A stretch of 64,000 bases of DNA from the NCBI GenBank assembly GCA_023853785.1, contig JAJIRX010000851.1, forward strand, positions 310,001 to 374,000, written 5' to 3'. Shown piece after piece: positions 47,501 through 60,323 of the stretch. The notes beneath the pieces are model-generated. The model worked only from the letters and a program-made list of their open reading frames with translations, had not been told where the DNA came from and ran no database searches. Position numbers and translations under genes: made by a program. The first letter of the stretch is position 1, and every line of letters begins with the position of its first letter. Source of the stretch: Psilocybe azurescens (taxonomy: Eukaryota > Basidiomycota > Agaricomycetes > Agaricales > Agrocybaceae).

Positions 47501-49239
47501 AAATGAGAGCACATCTGACATCGAAGCTCGAAGCAGTGCGCCCATGAACCGAAAACTAGGTTCAGTCTACCCTCGCTTGTCAGTATACGCTTTACAGGCT
47601 CAGAGAGCTGACTCGCCCAAAAGTCCAAATTCACCGCTCGTACACGTTCTTGGCACGTCGAATTGTCAAGCTTGGGGCACAGCTCTGATCTTCATTCATA
47701 ATAAATCTATTTATAGCACCGACTGCAGCGATGTTAATCACTCCTAGACCAGTTATTGAAGAAAAACACAGAAAGTTCACCTCTGATCATTGGCCAATTG
47801 TCGACAATAAATGAAGGCCCTATTATTTTTATAATAAGGAGGAAGAAAATGGAAATCACTTGAATCGTTCCAAAGGACAGAATCGGAAAGGGCACATACA
47901 CACACCTGCACCGTGTAGCTAAAAATAGACCGTATAAGCCTACACTGGGCGCTGAACGAGGCCTCGTCATTGACATACCAGCGTCCGACTCCAAAAGTCA
48001 GCACTCAAATCTGTTTCATTAATAACAACGACACCATCTCCCCAACAACCGTAATCTACAGAAGCTGTTCCCATCACACAATTCAGTGTATGCGCCCAGT
48101 AGTACATCCGCCTAAATTTGATTAATGAAGAGTCTGACCTAGAGTGCCAGTGAGAGTCCACCGTCCATGATATAATCTGGCAGTGGGCGTCCGTCAATAG
48201 TCACTCAGACTTTAGATATTGATACCACAAATACATGAATGATGCAACCGATCTAATTAGCACCCACTGACCATCATCCCTCGGTGGACATAATCCTCCG
48301 ACGAGTCACGGACAGTTCAGAAACCATATGGCCATCCTGACCCACGATCATCCTTCTCGAGCCCTCAAGTCGGAAACGTTGACGTTGATGTCCAGCGCCT
48401 CGCGGAGGGGGGATACAGGCAATAAATAGCTTGTATTCGATCACACTACGTATAATGTCGTGAGCAGATATACAAAGAGATTGGATACGGAAATTCTTGA
48501 AAGCGAAGACAGGAATAGGGGGAGAATATGCGCATGAATATTTGAAATGTATACACTGTACAAGGTTGAAAATTAAGAGCGAGAAATAGCGAGAGAGAGA
48601 AAGAGGGAAGGCGGACAATGCTTTTTTAAAGGGAGAGGGAGGGAGGGAGTGTGTTAATTCTGCGACAAGGAGAGATGAATGAATGTATGAGGATGTCCGG
48701 GCATATCGAGGCGGGCGTGGCCTGGTGATGGCTAGGCATATTGATGAACATGAACAAGTTCGTAGTTTCCGACACAAGATGCAATGAAGATACCAAACAG
48801 ATGCCAGAAAGGAAAGAAAACAATATGCATATCATAGAACGTCGGATAGCGTCAACGACTGAGAATGGAAAGATGATGCAATTAGGAAAGAACGCGAGAA
48901 AAGAACGAAAAGAAATGCAGGAAAAGGGACTCATACAGATGGGTTTGATGATACAAAGCACATAAACACAACAGTCGCCTGCAAGACAATGCAACGGATT
49001 GCCATTTCGAATGTTCTCCGATTGGCGACTGTATAGATACGACATAGCAAGCGAGAGAAACGATGGACTGGAGAAGGATATGGGGCATGGACGAGGAAAC
49101 AATGAATGGAATGAAAGAAAAAGGAATGAGTTTGTCTGACAATGGATAGCAGAATTCTATGTACGTGAACAATTTCGGCCTTTGGTATGCACGAATGTTC
49201 TTGTTCCGTGATTAATTGAGGAGAGAATATCGGCCTGGT
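47501..49239. other. Intergenic region, no gene supported
   Basis: About 1.7 kb between the MPS1 kinase 3' end and the secreted-protein promoter. Short frames on both strands lack domains. From about 48540 to 49130 the plus strand is A/G-rich, so a minus-strand MPS1 3' UTR would be pyrimidine-rich, much like the phosphatase gene's 3' region. Confidence 0.35.
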
Positions 49240-52200
49240 TCACGGATGGCGTATAGCTCTAAGCTCCAGAACCAATCGCTACGAAACCAAAAATGTCAGC
49301 CATCAGCCTCCACAGAAAAAGAGCAGACGGCCAGACGGACCTTAGCTTGAGCAAGCAAATTCTCTGAAGATGTATCCGACGTCGACGCTAACTTAATTCC
49401 ATAAGTCAACAACTGACTCATATAATGTGGGTCGATCACGGTTTCATCATCCTGTAGGAGATCCTTTAAAGTCGGTGGCTCGGGTTCTGTTCCAACGCAC
49501 AACCATTCGTCAAAAAGCCGGGAAAAGAGAAAACCATTCTACAACTTACCACACTGCATCGTCAACCACCCATCCTTCAGCAGATCCTTGCTGATATCCG
49601 CCCGATCTTTCGGGTTCCTACACAAACATTTCTTCATCGTCTCAATAACATCCGACCGCACTTTCTGCTTCAAATGCTCCAACTTTGTTGGCGGTTCCAC
49701 CGATTCTCCTGAACCAGCACCACCAGTTGAGTTCCGTGACGACGCGACAGTGGGTGTAGTGAACTCGGGGTAATCGATATCATATGACGAGTCCGGAATG
49801 GCTTTCATCTTTTGATAGACAGAGAGGTGTTGGAAGGGTGGATGACCGTAAACCATCTGGTAGAGGATGCAGCCTAATGACCAGACGTCCGAGGGCCTGC
49901 CTACTTTGAGCCGCCGCATGCCGTCGGGTAGCTCGATAGCTTCAGGGCTCATATAGTTAACGGTGCCAATCTGAGTGGAAAAGAAAACACATTAATAATT
50001 GACATCGATGACAATGAAAGTAAATGTAAACCCACCTGGTGATCGCGTTGAATATTCGTGGTGTCATTCGCAATGGCGTTCGCAATCCCAAAATCAATCA
50101 GCTTCAGTTGTCCTCGTACCAACACGAAATTGGCAGGTTTCAAATCGGAGTGCACAATCTTCTCTTCATGAATCACATGCACAGCTTCGAGCATCTACCA
50201 AAACGTCGCAGCATCAGTATTTAGAGCTGCCAAGGAAGAAAAATAGAAATACCACCCACCTGCTGCCAATAATAAGCCACCCAAATCATATTAACCTTCT
50301 CCTTCATCTGTTCAACCAACAACTTCGCCAAATCAATCTCTCCACACTCCATGACAAGCAGCAAATGGCCCTTGCCCCCATGAATCCCCGGCTTCAACTC
50401 GCTATCAATGAGCCTGATGATCCTATTATTCCCTTCGAGACGCTTGAGCAACGCGATCTCATTCATGTACCCGCTCATGGTCTCTGAGTCCGTTTTATCG
50501 AGGGACACGCGCTTGATGGCGTGCAATTCGTTCGTGGCGCTCAATACGCGGTAGACACGTGACGAGCCACCTTTCCCAATCATATCTAGTCGAGCGTATG
50601 CTTTCTTGTTAACCTAAAGACAGTGAAAAGTGAGCAAAGAATGGAAAAACAGGAATTCGAAAGTTTCGGGATTAAAAAGTACTTACCACTATATGCCGAT
50701 TAAGTGGCGCAAGCAATGACGGTAGCTGAGCATTCGCAGACTGCGAAGACCCAATCGACGGTGCCGACTGAGAGTATTGCTGCTGCAACGATAATTGCGA
50801 CTGATGACCTCTCCTCTCTCGCTCCCTGTTCTCCAACTGATACTCTCTATCCTTCTCCCTGTCTTGTTGCCTCTCCCTCCTCTCAGCAGGAATAGCAGGA
50901 ACAGCAAACTCATACTCATCCCTCCCATCCGCCCTCTCCGCACTCGTCCACGTCTTGCCCACAGGCTGAGGCTTCTCCGGAGCGATCGACTCTATATTCC
51001 GGGGTTCAGGAGCAGTAGGGCTCCTTCGATGCTTCGCTATCTCCCTCCCTGCAATTGGGTTAGGTGATAAACGGCCCTTGGCTGTGGGCGGCGAAACACG
51101 ACCTTTAGCTGCTGGCGGAGAAACGCGACCTTTAGCTGCTGGCGGAGAAGTACGACCTTTAGCTGCTGGCGGAGAAGTACGACCTTTGCTTGTTGGAGAA
51201 ATATGGCCTTCCCCATTCGAAGGCGAATACCGAACTTGCAGACGAGACGAAAGTGGCGGCGAGGCTCGTTGGTGTTCGACGACGGTAGGAGAGCCGCTCA
51301 TGGTAGCGGACAGCGGAGGTGCCGAGCTTCGCAATGTGTCTGAGTCTCGTCGCCTGTGGCTATAGACCGGTTTCAGCGACGCTGCATGCGTTGGAGAGGG
51401 TGATTGTCGTGACTGTTGCTGGCGCATATCGTGTTCACGACCTAATAACAATTTGAGTAACATGAAGTCACTTTATTTGGAGAAGAGACATACGTTCGGA
51501 CTCTTCTTGCGCGAGGTATTCTGAGCGATACACGATTAGTATTCGAAACTGAAAAGGGAATAAGACAAAGGTAATTACTCTTATTTTCTGCTCGCATCTC
51601 TGCTTCTTGCTTCTCCCTTTGCTGTGTGGTTATTCTTCGCGCTCCTGCTGAACTGTCGCCATTTAAACCTATGAATTTGGTAAGAACATATATCAAAGAA
51701 AGAAAGAAAGGCGATTTACCAAGACTGGTCCCAGGTCGCGAGCTTGGGTTCTGATATTGTTGCTGTAATTGCATCTGATATTCGTCGTTATCTAATCACT
51801 ACATGAGCACGAATCAGAAAACAATTAAACGTTGTAGCTTACTTAAAGCCGCTTCACTCAAACTAGCGGATCTTCTAGGACGACCACTTCCAGGTTGTAA
51901 AGAGAGCGTAGAGCTGGGGGCAGCAGTATTGACGCTCAGTTGCGTTCTGGAGCGAACACTTCCTATTGGTACAATCCCGGCAGGGATGGGTGCTGCCGGT
52001 AGCGGGACCATGGCAGGATCCACTGTGACGCGTGCAGGTTCGTCTTCTGGCTCGGTGTCCTCTCCTCCCACCGAAACTTTCGGAGAGTAGCGGCTGCCAG
52101 CATTCTCGTTATCACTCGCCTCGAACTCGGAAATTCGGTCAAAATTAGCCGCGGCTGATGAGTTAATATATTTAGTGCCAGAAGTCGACTTCATGATGCG

Positions 52201-53057
52201 TCCAGCACGCGCTCCTGCCAAGTTTTGGCGAGAGTATTGAGACCTTTGAGGGACGGGGACATCGGAGAGTGGCTTGCCGCCCAAGCTGCTTGCGCCGTTC
52301 GCAAGGTAGGCAGCGCGCGCGGCAGGCACACGCGTAGAAGCAGACGACACGGAGCGTGTCACCAGCGGCGGAGAGCTCCGGTGCTTTGTAGCAATGGATG
52401 CTCTGTAAATTTCTGCGTGGGGGACTTCATCTGCATCACTGATGTTTTCCTTTTCTTCTAGCAGGGCGTAGCTTGGTGCGTTGGAGTCGAGTGTTTGGCG
52501 AGATCGAGATGCACCGATAGGTTCTAGTCTATCGCGACCATCTTCCATCGTGACACGCCGTGCCACCATGCGTGGCTTGGACTGTGTTGAAGTCGCGGGG
52601 GCAGATTGGATGGTGCCATGGCAATTGCGGGGCCAGACGCGACCCGTTGAAAGGGCCTCACGGGCTTGTCATTCTGCACTGTTGTGGAAGTGCCAACGCC
52701 GGAGCCTGAAAGAATAGGATACGCGCTTTCCGAGCGAGAAAGCGACCCCCTGGTTAGTGGGGAGTCAAGTATATCTGGAGACGGTGGTTTGGGGAGTGGT
52801 TCTGGTTGAGAAGGTGATTCGGGTGGTGTGGGCGGCGATGATTGGTTTGAGGGCAATGAGTAGTTTAATTTTGGAGAAATGTCGTCTTTTGATTTACGGA
52901 TAAAGTTGCCTTGCTTGTCCCAAACGTAGTCGAAAGAGACATCATCGATGATAGAAGAGGTGTCCGAGGTGGGAGTGGTTGACTTTGCGGCGAAGTGGAC
53001 TGAGAGGCGGTCCTCACCGGGCGTTCGAGGAGGAGATATAGAAGGACATGCAGACAT
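49240..53057 (-). CDS. MPS1/TTK-type dual-specificity protein kinase
   Basis: The C-terminal kinase domain (about 50600-49540) has [14 protein letters not shown] (P-loop), [10 protein letters not shown] (catalytic Lys), [11 protein letters not shown] (the HSD form of HRD typical of Mps1/TTK), LIDFGIAN (DFG), [10 protein letters not shown] and [20 protein letters not shown]. The long N-terminal half (start 53057, [20 protein letters not shown]) is disordered, with many S/T-P sites and a five-copy 9-residue repeat (51072-51206), then basic/Gln-rich sequence. At least eight introns. One missing base in GGGGG at 52597-52601 restores [20 protein letters not shown] last small exon gives an end [12 protein letters not shown] at 49240; otherwise the stop is at 49296. 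Role: spindle assembly checkpoint at kinetochores and spindle-pole duplication. Confidence 0.88.
51072..51206 (-). repeat. Five-copy 27-bp in-frame tandem repeat in the MPS1 gene
   Basis: Units at 51072-51098, 51099-51125, 51126-51152, 51153-51179 and 51180-51206. The middle three differ by only a few bases. Each encodes a variant of KGRTSPPAA, so every unit adds an S/T-P phosphorylation site beside basic residues. Confidence 0.9.
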
Positions 53058-53413
53058 TGTGGTAGAAGAGAAGAGACAGCGAGGAAAGCAAAGAGGAAAG
53101 CGTGCAGAGACAAAGCAAATGGAAAAACAAATATCAACCGTGTTCAGTGGGCCAAACCCCGTCAAAACCACGCTGCAGTCAGTACCCCAATCACCCCGCC
53201 ATTTGCGGCCACCGGCACTAGCCGCCCACTCAATTTGCCCTCCGCATCTTTCGGGGTCCTGCCTCATGCACCTCAACACGATCACGAGACTGACACACGC
53301 TGTCCTTCGCGCCTCCAGGAATAGCAGAAATCACATTCAACATAGGACGCGCATTGACAGCCCCAGGTATAATCCGAAGAGCCGTTTAATATTATTCCCA
53401 GTTCATAAATAAA
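53058..53413. other. Promoter region of the MPS1 gene
   Basis: About 355 bases between the nitronate monooxygenase 3' end and the MPS1 start on the same strand. A/G-rich next to the start on the plus strand. No distinct element is seen. Confidence 0.35.
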
Positions 53414-55051
53414 TCACAACTTGGCCCTTCCAGATACAGGGCACGACTCTCCACTCTCCCCAGCAAACACAACCTTGTTCAATCCACCCACAATTTCTTC
53501 AGTCTCTCTCTCAAACCTTCTCAGCAGCTCCTCACAGGTTGGTATATCGTTGATCAGGCCAATGGTAATACCCGCGGACCAGACACCGATATCAGGATCG
53601 CCCTTCTCATATACCAGTCGTCCACGAGCTCCAGATACCAGATCCCTGATATCCTCGAATTTGGCATTGCCGCGTTTCTCAATGGCGACAACCTCCATTG
53701 AGACTTTGTTCTTGAACACGCGGGCGGTGTTGTGCAATGTTCGGAAAATGTGAACCGTATCCCGTTCAGTGGATGCAACAATCTTGTCCTTGATGTTTTG
53801 GTGAATAGGTCTGCGGCAATTGTTAACAGCTTTCAAATTAAATTGAGAAAACACATACGATTCGACAGTGCACATGAAACGAGTGCCTACAATTGAGAGT
53901 TAGTTGCTGATTTAAACGTATAACTTCATATTCGTACCCATATTTATTCCCTGAATATCTTTAAGTATGACACCCAGACTTGATAGATAAAATAAAACTT
54001 ACTGAAGCTCCCAGGGCCAAAGCAGCAGCGAGGCCCCTAGCATCGGCGATACCACCGGAGGCAATGAAAGGAACCTTGAGCTCCTTGATAGCCCTGGCCA
54101 ACTACAAATATCCATATATAGTTAATCTACCGCTCATTGCCAGTCATATGAATCAATCTTACCAGCACCAACCCGCCAATATCGTCTTCTCCAGGATGTC
54201 CAGCGCCTTTACATCCACTCCATCAAAATCGCATGTAACATGAGTAGTAATAAGAAAAATACACACATTCAAATCCATCGATGCTCAAAATATCAACACC
54301 TAGTTTCTCGGCACTCTATAGATTCTCCAATCTCAGCCAAACCTCGCACCAAGAAGAAACATGGAAAACCGTTACCTTCGCATGCCTGACAGTCGTGCAT
54401 TTATGCACCACAATACATCCCTTACTCTTGAAATACTTGATCAACGGTCCAGCTATAACAACAGACGCATCAGCACCCTACCAAGGCAAGATACACAAGA
54501 ACGACATACGATTATTCCCAGCAGTCTCAAAAATTCTGACACCCTCCTCAACAGCCGCCCTCGCATAGCCCTCATAGTCCGGGGGATTGATGCTGGGCAA
54601 CAGCGTGATATTCACGCCGATAGGCTTCGCCGTAAGCTTGCGGGTCTCTCGGATAGCCACCCGTAAGGCGTCCGGAGAAGGTTGGGTCAGCGCAGTCAGG
54701 ATACCTACAACCGGCGGAACGATAAGAGGAGTTTGGAGTAGGAATGAGCAGTGAGACCAAAAAGTAAAGTTTGGCGTTAAGAAGGCACATACCGAGCCCT
54801 CCTGCTTCAGACACTGCAGCTGCCAGCTTAGGCACTCCGACCCTACATCAATTACGAATCCTCAGATCCTCTCCTATCCAATCGCAGTTGACAAGAGATT
54901 GCCACATACCATTGCATCCCTCCTTGAATGATAGGACTATCGACCAGGAAGAACAGAGCAAGTGTCAGATCCAAGAACATTCCACACAAAACATAAGGGA
55001 AACATACACCCGGATCCCAAGAATCTTCGTTACAGGTGTGATAATCGGCAT
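53414..55051 (-). CDS. Nitronate monooxygenase (2-nitropropane dioxygenase family)
   Basis: FMN-dependent TIM-barrel enzyme that oxidises alkyl nitronates to carbonyl compounds and nitrite. The start at 55051 gives MPIITPVTKILGIR, joined by introns to a PIIQGGMQW-type strand and PKLAAAVSEAGGLG. Then come GILTALTQPSPDALRVAIRE, TAKPIGVNITLLPSINPPDY, EEGVRIFETAGNN, a barrel strand with FIASGGIADARGLAAALALG, TRFMCTVES, and the C-terminal helices ending GGLNKVVFAGESGESCPVSG. At least six introns of about 45-75 bp. No frame break was needed in the parts I followed. Family role: detoxification of nitro compounds such as propionate-3-nitronate; likely mitochondrial or cytosolic, with no clear targeting signal seen. 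Confidence 0.82.
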
Positions 55052-55658
55052 CTTGTAGGTTGTAGAGGCAGAAAAGTGTAGAGGTATAAGGTGGCGGGCT
55101 ATACGGCGGCTCTTAACAAGGCTTGAGCAACACAAATAGCAGCAATTTGGGTCTCCGGGTAACTAGAGTTCCGGTAATAGCACAGTCCTTCTGTGATTCA
55201 GCTTGCAGTGACTTGTGTGAGAACAAGTGGTCTGCCCCGACTCCGACGCCGAGGTTCTCGTAGATGCTGATCAGTTGGCGGAGATATAATGGTTTGAGAG
55301 AGATCTTGAGCCTCTGTTGTGCGTCGAACTAGAAGATGAGCCAGCTGTGCTCAATGCCAGTATGAGCGAGGTCGTCGGATACAGGAAAGGGTGTTTTGGC
55401 GCGTGATATTCCCCGGCGCAAGCAGCACGTGATGCGGGGTAAGACGCGGCGCGATCAGAAATTGGCAATTCATGGTGAATGTATCAGACTGTAAATCTGA
55501 AGTTTCTTTCAGCGTAAGAGAAAAGAAAGCATATTTCATAAGGAGTCTTTACAACATTAGAAAGAAATGTTTTAAGAGTATACAAGCGGAACGATTTTAC
55601 AAAACAAACATCGATTGATTCAGGCAGTTCGATGTCGTGTCCGCCGGAGTCCACCGAA
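55052..55658. other. Intergenic region nitronate monooxygenase / peroxiredoxin
   Basis: Both neighbours are on the minus strand, so this is the promoter of the monooxygenase and the 3' UTR of the peroxiredoxin gene. No gene is supported. Confidence 0.35.
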
Positions 55659-56501
55659 TTAGATAGAACTATTTTCAGCTCCCCATTTAGGTGCCTCCGC
55701 AGTGGCAGTTTCGACGGCTGGAGTAGTAGGAGTCTCCGCGGTGGCTTCATCTTCCGTTTGAAGTCGAGCGAGCCACTTCTCCACGAACTTTGAATGCGCT
55801 CCATAATTCATCGTTGCGTCCAAAGCATCTCTAAATAGATTGATCATCCAAGTCAGTTTAATACCAGTATCATCACTGATATTCTCACCTCACGATACCT
55901 TTCTTATCGACAATGAACGTTACCCGCGCAACAGCAGCCAAACCCAGCATTCCCTTGCCGATCCCATAAACCTTGAACACTTCCTTCTTCACGTCGCTAA
56001 GCACGGGATACTGCGCGGTGTGCATCATGGAATAAATCAACAAAAAACCAATATCTCGATGAATAGGAATATACCGTCAATTTCTGTTTCTCCACGAAAG
56101 CCTTCTGCTTTGCGATGGGATCCGGGCTGATGCCTATGATCTGAACTTTGCCAGGTCCAAACGTATCCTTCTCTGTATGTACAGATCAGCCCAGGATTCA
56201 TCGAGCATCCGCAAAGATATGCGCATGACTGGGGTCTGTCCGATAAGCGCCTTGACTAACCTGCAATAGCATCCCGGAATTGACACGCCTGCTTCGTGCA
56301 CCCATAAGAGCCTAGTAAACGCATACAATTCATTAGAGACCAACAGATATTTAGAATACACAATAATTTACCAGATTCAGGATAAAAGAACAATGCTGTA
56401 GGCAACCCCTTCTCTCCCGGCGTGAAAGTAAATGACTGCCCATCGTAGTTATCCAAAGTGATGGGAGGAGCCGGTTTACCAATGAGCGACTGGTAAGACA
56501 T
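55659..56501 (-). CDS. Peroxiredoxin, BCP/PrxQ type
   Basis: Thiol peroxidase. The start at 56501 gives MSYQSLIGKPAPPITLDNYD, then GEKGLPTALFFYPESG. An intron falls inside the active-site region, which continues SYGCTKQACQFRD: the peroxidatic Cys and the resolving Cys five residues later are those of the atypical 2-Cys BCP/PrxQ group. KVQIIGISPDPIAKQKAFVE, YPVLSDVKKEVFKVYGIGKG and a FIVDKKG strand follow. The tail, VEKWLARLQTEDEA then TAETPTTPAVETATAEAPKW, is an Ala/Thr/Glu-rich extension. Four introns. The gene reduces H2O2 and organic peroxides using thioredoxin. A frame-open upstream Met at 56561 is judged part of the leader. Confidence 0.88.
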
Positions 56502-57158
56502 GGTGGTGGAAATAATCGAGTGGACTGTAGAAGAGTAATATAACTCTAAAGTATAAATCAACGAGGGTGTGAACGCAGTGAAATGGCCTGACAGAACTGA
56601 ACCTCCTATATATGTTCAGTAATCAGGTTCACACCGAAGCCTTCCTAAAAAGGTTCTGAGCAGATGACTATCACAACAACGAGAATACTTAACAGAAGGA
56701 ATGCATATACATAGCTCCACGAGAAGTAAAAGCAGTACAATAACGAACGTTGACATGGTACAACATGAGAATAGACTGATCAGACTAAGGCACGAACGGC
56801 TTCGTATTCATAGTCAGAACGCGATTTTCACACAGGAAAGCAAGATGGAAATTTGCATAGCTCTGCGAAATCCTTTCTTCCGGAGACAAAACCTGACATG
56901 TATTCACTCAGAGTCGGCGAACACGAAAGCATAAGAATGTCCATGGAAGCATCGATCGCTACCCAAGGATTATTGCCAGTGGTAGAGTGGTAGAGCTAGG
57001 AAAGGAAGAACCAAGACCAACATTGTGACGCTTGGACATCCGCAGATATGGAAGCGATGACAAGGGATTATTTTAGCGAGCGCATGCTGCATACAATGAA
57101 AAGATAAAACATGCAAGATCATACGTGAAAGGAGTGTAGACATCACGGCTGTGCAAGT
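56502..57158. other. Intergenic region peroxiredoxin / eS19
   Basis: Promoter side of the peroxiredoxin gene (minus) and 3' side of the eS19 gene (minus). AT-rich (ttatataactctaaagtataaat on the minus strand near 56535-56560 could serve as a TATA region). No gene is supported. Confidence 0.35.
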
Positions 57159-57762
57159 TTACTCCTCATCCTCTTCCTCCTCCTCCTCGTCTTCCTCCTC
57201 ATCCTCCTCCTTGGCCTTGATCTCCTCAACAACTGCGGTGGCAATTCGATCCAAATCCCGTTGGCCGTCTTGGGAAATTCTTCGTCCACCGTTGCCAGTC
57301 TGCTCTAGCACACCGATCTTCTCCAATGACTGGCAGACTTTGCGCTGGACAGAAGCGGATGAGTCGGCGTGGTGGGAGGGCGGTTTCCGCGTCTGTTGCG
57401 TCCACCGTGAAGCTTTGTGAGGGCACCAATGCCAACATCTTTGCGGAGGTAAATGTGACGAGCAACAGCAGCTATACAAATAACAAGTTGAATTATTATT
57501 ATTATATCAGACATATAGAACTTATAACTACGAACCTGCTCGGACATAGTACCAATCGGGATCGTAGGGGGCGAGCTCTTTGAACGAGCCAGTTTTTACA
57601 ATATCAACCCAAGCTGGGACCTCCAGCTTGCCTGACCGCTTCAAATGAGAAGCATAAGCAGTGATAAATTCATCTGCGCTGAAGACCGAATTAAATCAGC
57701 GTTCCGGGATCGTTTGACGCACAACGAGCATAGTCTAACCTGACGTCTCGTACTCCCGGCAT
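57159..57762 (-). CDS. RPS19: Small ribosomal subunit protein eS19
   Basis: The start at 57762 (MPGVRDV) splices to [20 protein letters not shown], then [20 protein letters not shown] and PDWYYVR. A second intron leads to [45 protein letters not shown] and [20 protein letters not shown], with [12 protein letters not shown] at the end of the conserved fold. One base is missing at GGG 57378-57380 (plus strand), where NRGNRP must join SHHADSS; the gene is essential, so this looks like an assembly error. The C-terminus carries an acidic tail made almost only of Glu and Asp, as in other fungal eS19, here encoded by CTC/TTC-type repeats. It acts in 40S maturation and sits in the head of the subunit. 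Confidence 0.93.
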
Positions 57763-58329
57763 ATTGACTGACTTTTCTTGAGGGAAGGAACGCGGGGGCG
57801 GGCGAGCACGACGTTGACGGGCTTTGTGTGTATCTCTTTGGTCGTCCACAAGCAGCCCGTGGCTTAACCGGCAAACTCCGCAAAACTGTACAGCAGATCA
57901 AAACCCTTTACTGTATTAGTCAGCTGTGCCTGTTCCTTTCCTGCACCATGCGCAAGGACGAGCAAAAGGCCTGGTACAACGTCGAAGCTCTCTCTGAAAA
58001 TTCTATTTATCGTCCCAAATTACTTTGTGTGGCCAAAGTGGTTTCTTGTTGAATACTGTCAACATAATCGATGGTATGTTTCTTATGTTTTCTCCTCTCG
58101 TATTTCCAGGTGCCCTGCATAGCATCAAGGTAGATATTCCTGAATCTGTGTTTAATAACGGCCAATCTATTTCTGAGGGCGCCATTCATAGAGTATGGAG
58201 GCCCCAGTGTTCGCCATGCTGTTTATCCATATCACTGTTTATACTGTGTATGCAGTTATTCCCACGGTCTCTTGACTTGTTGCTAATTGACCCCAGTTCC
58301 GTTGTTACCCCACATCGCCCTACTGTATA
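57763..58329. promoter_or_regulatory. Divergent promoter region, eS19 / F-box gene
   Basis: Only 567 bases lie between the start codons of the ribosomal protein gene (minus) and the F-box gene (plus). It should contain both promoters and the eS19 leader. No clear TATA box is seen next to the eS19 start. Short frames inside are not supported. Confidence 0.45.
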
Positions 58330-59740
58330 ATGACACATATCATGTCTGATACCACTGCTCTTGTCACCGGATTTCAAGACTCAGGAACCTATATTCACGA
58401 TGACTACACCCCTGCAGCGATAGGCTTTCTTCCAGCGGAACTCCTACTCGAAATCTTCGCCCACTGCGTGGCAAACCAACCCATATCGCCTCTCACCCTC
58501 CGGAAGGTGTCTTGGCTATGGCAGAAGCTTATCGATACATCACCCTATCTCTGGCAGACAGTAGCGCTTGCAGATATGAACCCCGACGTCCTCTCCGAAC
58601 AGCAGGCATTGCTGTGGAGACAAAAATGCAAGCCTCTGAAGTTCGATGTCGAGCTTGATCTCGAAGACCCGGATCACATCCTCCCCCTTTTATCGCCTCT
58701 CTTATCCTCGATCGATCGCTGGCGAACCTTTCGACTGAGTGGGAAACGAACAGACGAAATCTCTGTGGACCAGCTTGAGATCACTCCGGAGGCGTTAACC
58801 CATCTCCATATCTTCCTTCATGATTACGAACAAGACGACTTTGACGATGACGAACCCAGGATCAGCATCTCCTCCACAAGTCCCGACCAGACTATCAGCT
58901 TTGGTTTGAGCGTCTGGGTCTCCAAGATCCCTCCGCCAGGTATCAACCCTCCACTCCGGTTCGTCCATGTGAGCATTGCGGAAGACGCTCAGATAGGTCT
59001 GCACACGCAGCCAAAATACATCCTCGAATTCTTGACGTCATGTCCAGAGCTCGAGTCTTTCTACCTTTCCGGCTGGCCGCACGACAGTGCCGTCCTCCGA
59101 CCTCTCCCGGTTGTGAACCTTCCCAATCTTATCAGCTTGCACTTAAAAGCACATGCTATGCTCGGGCCCTTCTTTCTTCATTGAATACCCCCGCCTCCAG
59201 AATCTCCTTCTTTCTCACCTCAACGTCGACTTCCAGCTCCCCAGCGAAACTCCCGAGGAAGGTGACAGCGAAGACGAAGCCGGAGACTTCTCCCAATCCC
59301 CTTGGAGCGACCAGGCTACTGGGATGGGTCTTCGAAGGCTTATCAAGCGATGCCACCCACCCATCCGAATACTCGAAATGGACTTTTGCGACATGCGGAC
59401 TAAAGACTTCCACTATGTCTTTGACAGGTTACATCTTTTGCAGGACTTCCACATCGTCGCATCAGACATGTCCGACAGAGTGATCGCTATGTTGCGCCCG
59501 GTTAATGAGGTTAATGGCGTGCGAGTGCGGTTACCCCGACTTCAGAAACTGAGATTGATCAATTGTCAACAATTGAGTGGGAAAGCTATCACTGAGGCCA
59601 TCGCAGCTCGGGTCAAATGGACGGACGTCGTATCTCCTGCTTACACCTTGTCGGAGGTCATTATCTCAGGGTGTGAAGGAGTTTCTCCACTGGATCGTCA
59701 AGCTCTGTCGAACGAACTTGGGCCCAGACTTCGGACTTAA
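58330..59740 (+). CDS. F-box domain protein with LRR-like C-terminus
   Basis: An F-box lies about 30 residues from the start: IGFLPAELLLEIFAHCVANQ and LTLRKVSWLWQKLIDTSPYL, with WQTV following, the Skp1-binding module. Leucine-rich segments follow (LLSPLLSSIDRWRTFRLSGK, ILEFLTSCPELESFYLSGWP, LPNLISLHLKAHA, LQNLLLSHLNVDFQLPSE, LPRLQKLRLINCQQLSGKAI, LSEVIISGCEGVSPLDRQAL). The frame breaks twice within about 40 bases: near 59155 and in CCCCC at 59188-59192. A sixth C restores NTPRLQNLLL, so two missing bases are the simple explanation. No intron is needed. Presumed substrate adaptor of an SCF ubiquitin ligase; the target is unknown. Confidence 0.75.
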
Positions 59741-60323
59741 GTGTACTTTCTAGCTTGTAATATTTTGTTATCCATTTGTACTCTCTTTCCTTCGTCATTT
59801 CTGTTGTATTCATTTGCCATACTACTAGTATTCAAAACAATGTTCTGACAATATACATGTGTCTGAATATTTGGCTTACTCAGCCTACTCCGTCTGCGTA
59901 TTGAACGTGTACTGCGGTCTCCAGCTATTTATACTTATCGCAATACTGATGTACAACTGGTAAATTTGCCAGTGAAGGAATACTTCATCCAATTAATGAT
60001 ATGCTCATATTGATAAATGTCTGAATAGTTAATGTGTCTATAAATAGATAATTTCTGGCGCTTAATACGGCGCTTGCAAAGTCGAAATGCTTTCCATTCA
60101 GGTACCTTGAATGATGTACAACCCCCAAATTGTGGACAGATCTGTAAAGGATGGCAAGCCATAATATTTGTTCGAGCTTGATAAAAGGAGTGTTTCGCAA
60201 AGATAGAAGGATTACACAAATCACCCATTGAAGATGGCAGAGGAAAGTGTGGAGGGGGTGATTAAAGAGTTCCATGATAATTGGGACTACCTGACATTCA
60301 AAGACCAGCACCTTGACTTTGAA
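59741..60323. other. Convergent 3' region
   Basis: AT-rich tail-to-tail spacer between the F-box gene and the membrane-protein gene. It contains no supported gene. Confidence 0.35.

Noticed and set aside
53414..57762. Nitronate monooxygenase, peroxiredoxin and eS19 as an oxidative-stress cluster
   Set aside because: They share strand and proximity, but each has its own 0.35-0.65 kb spacer and one is a ribosomal protein gene; nothing in the sequence links their functions.
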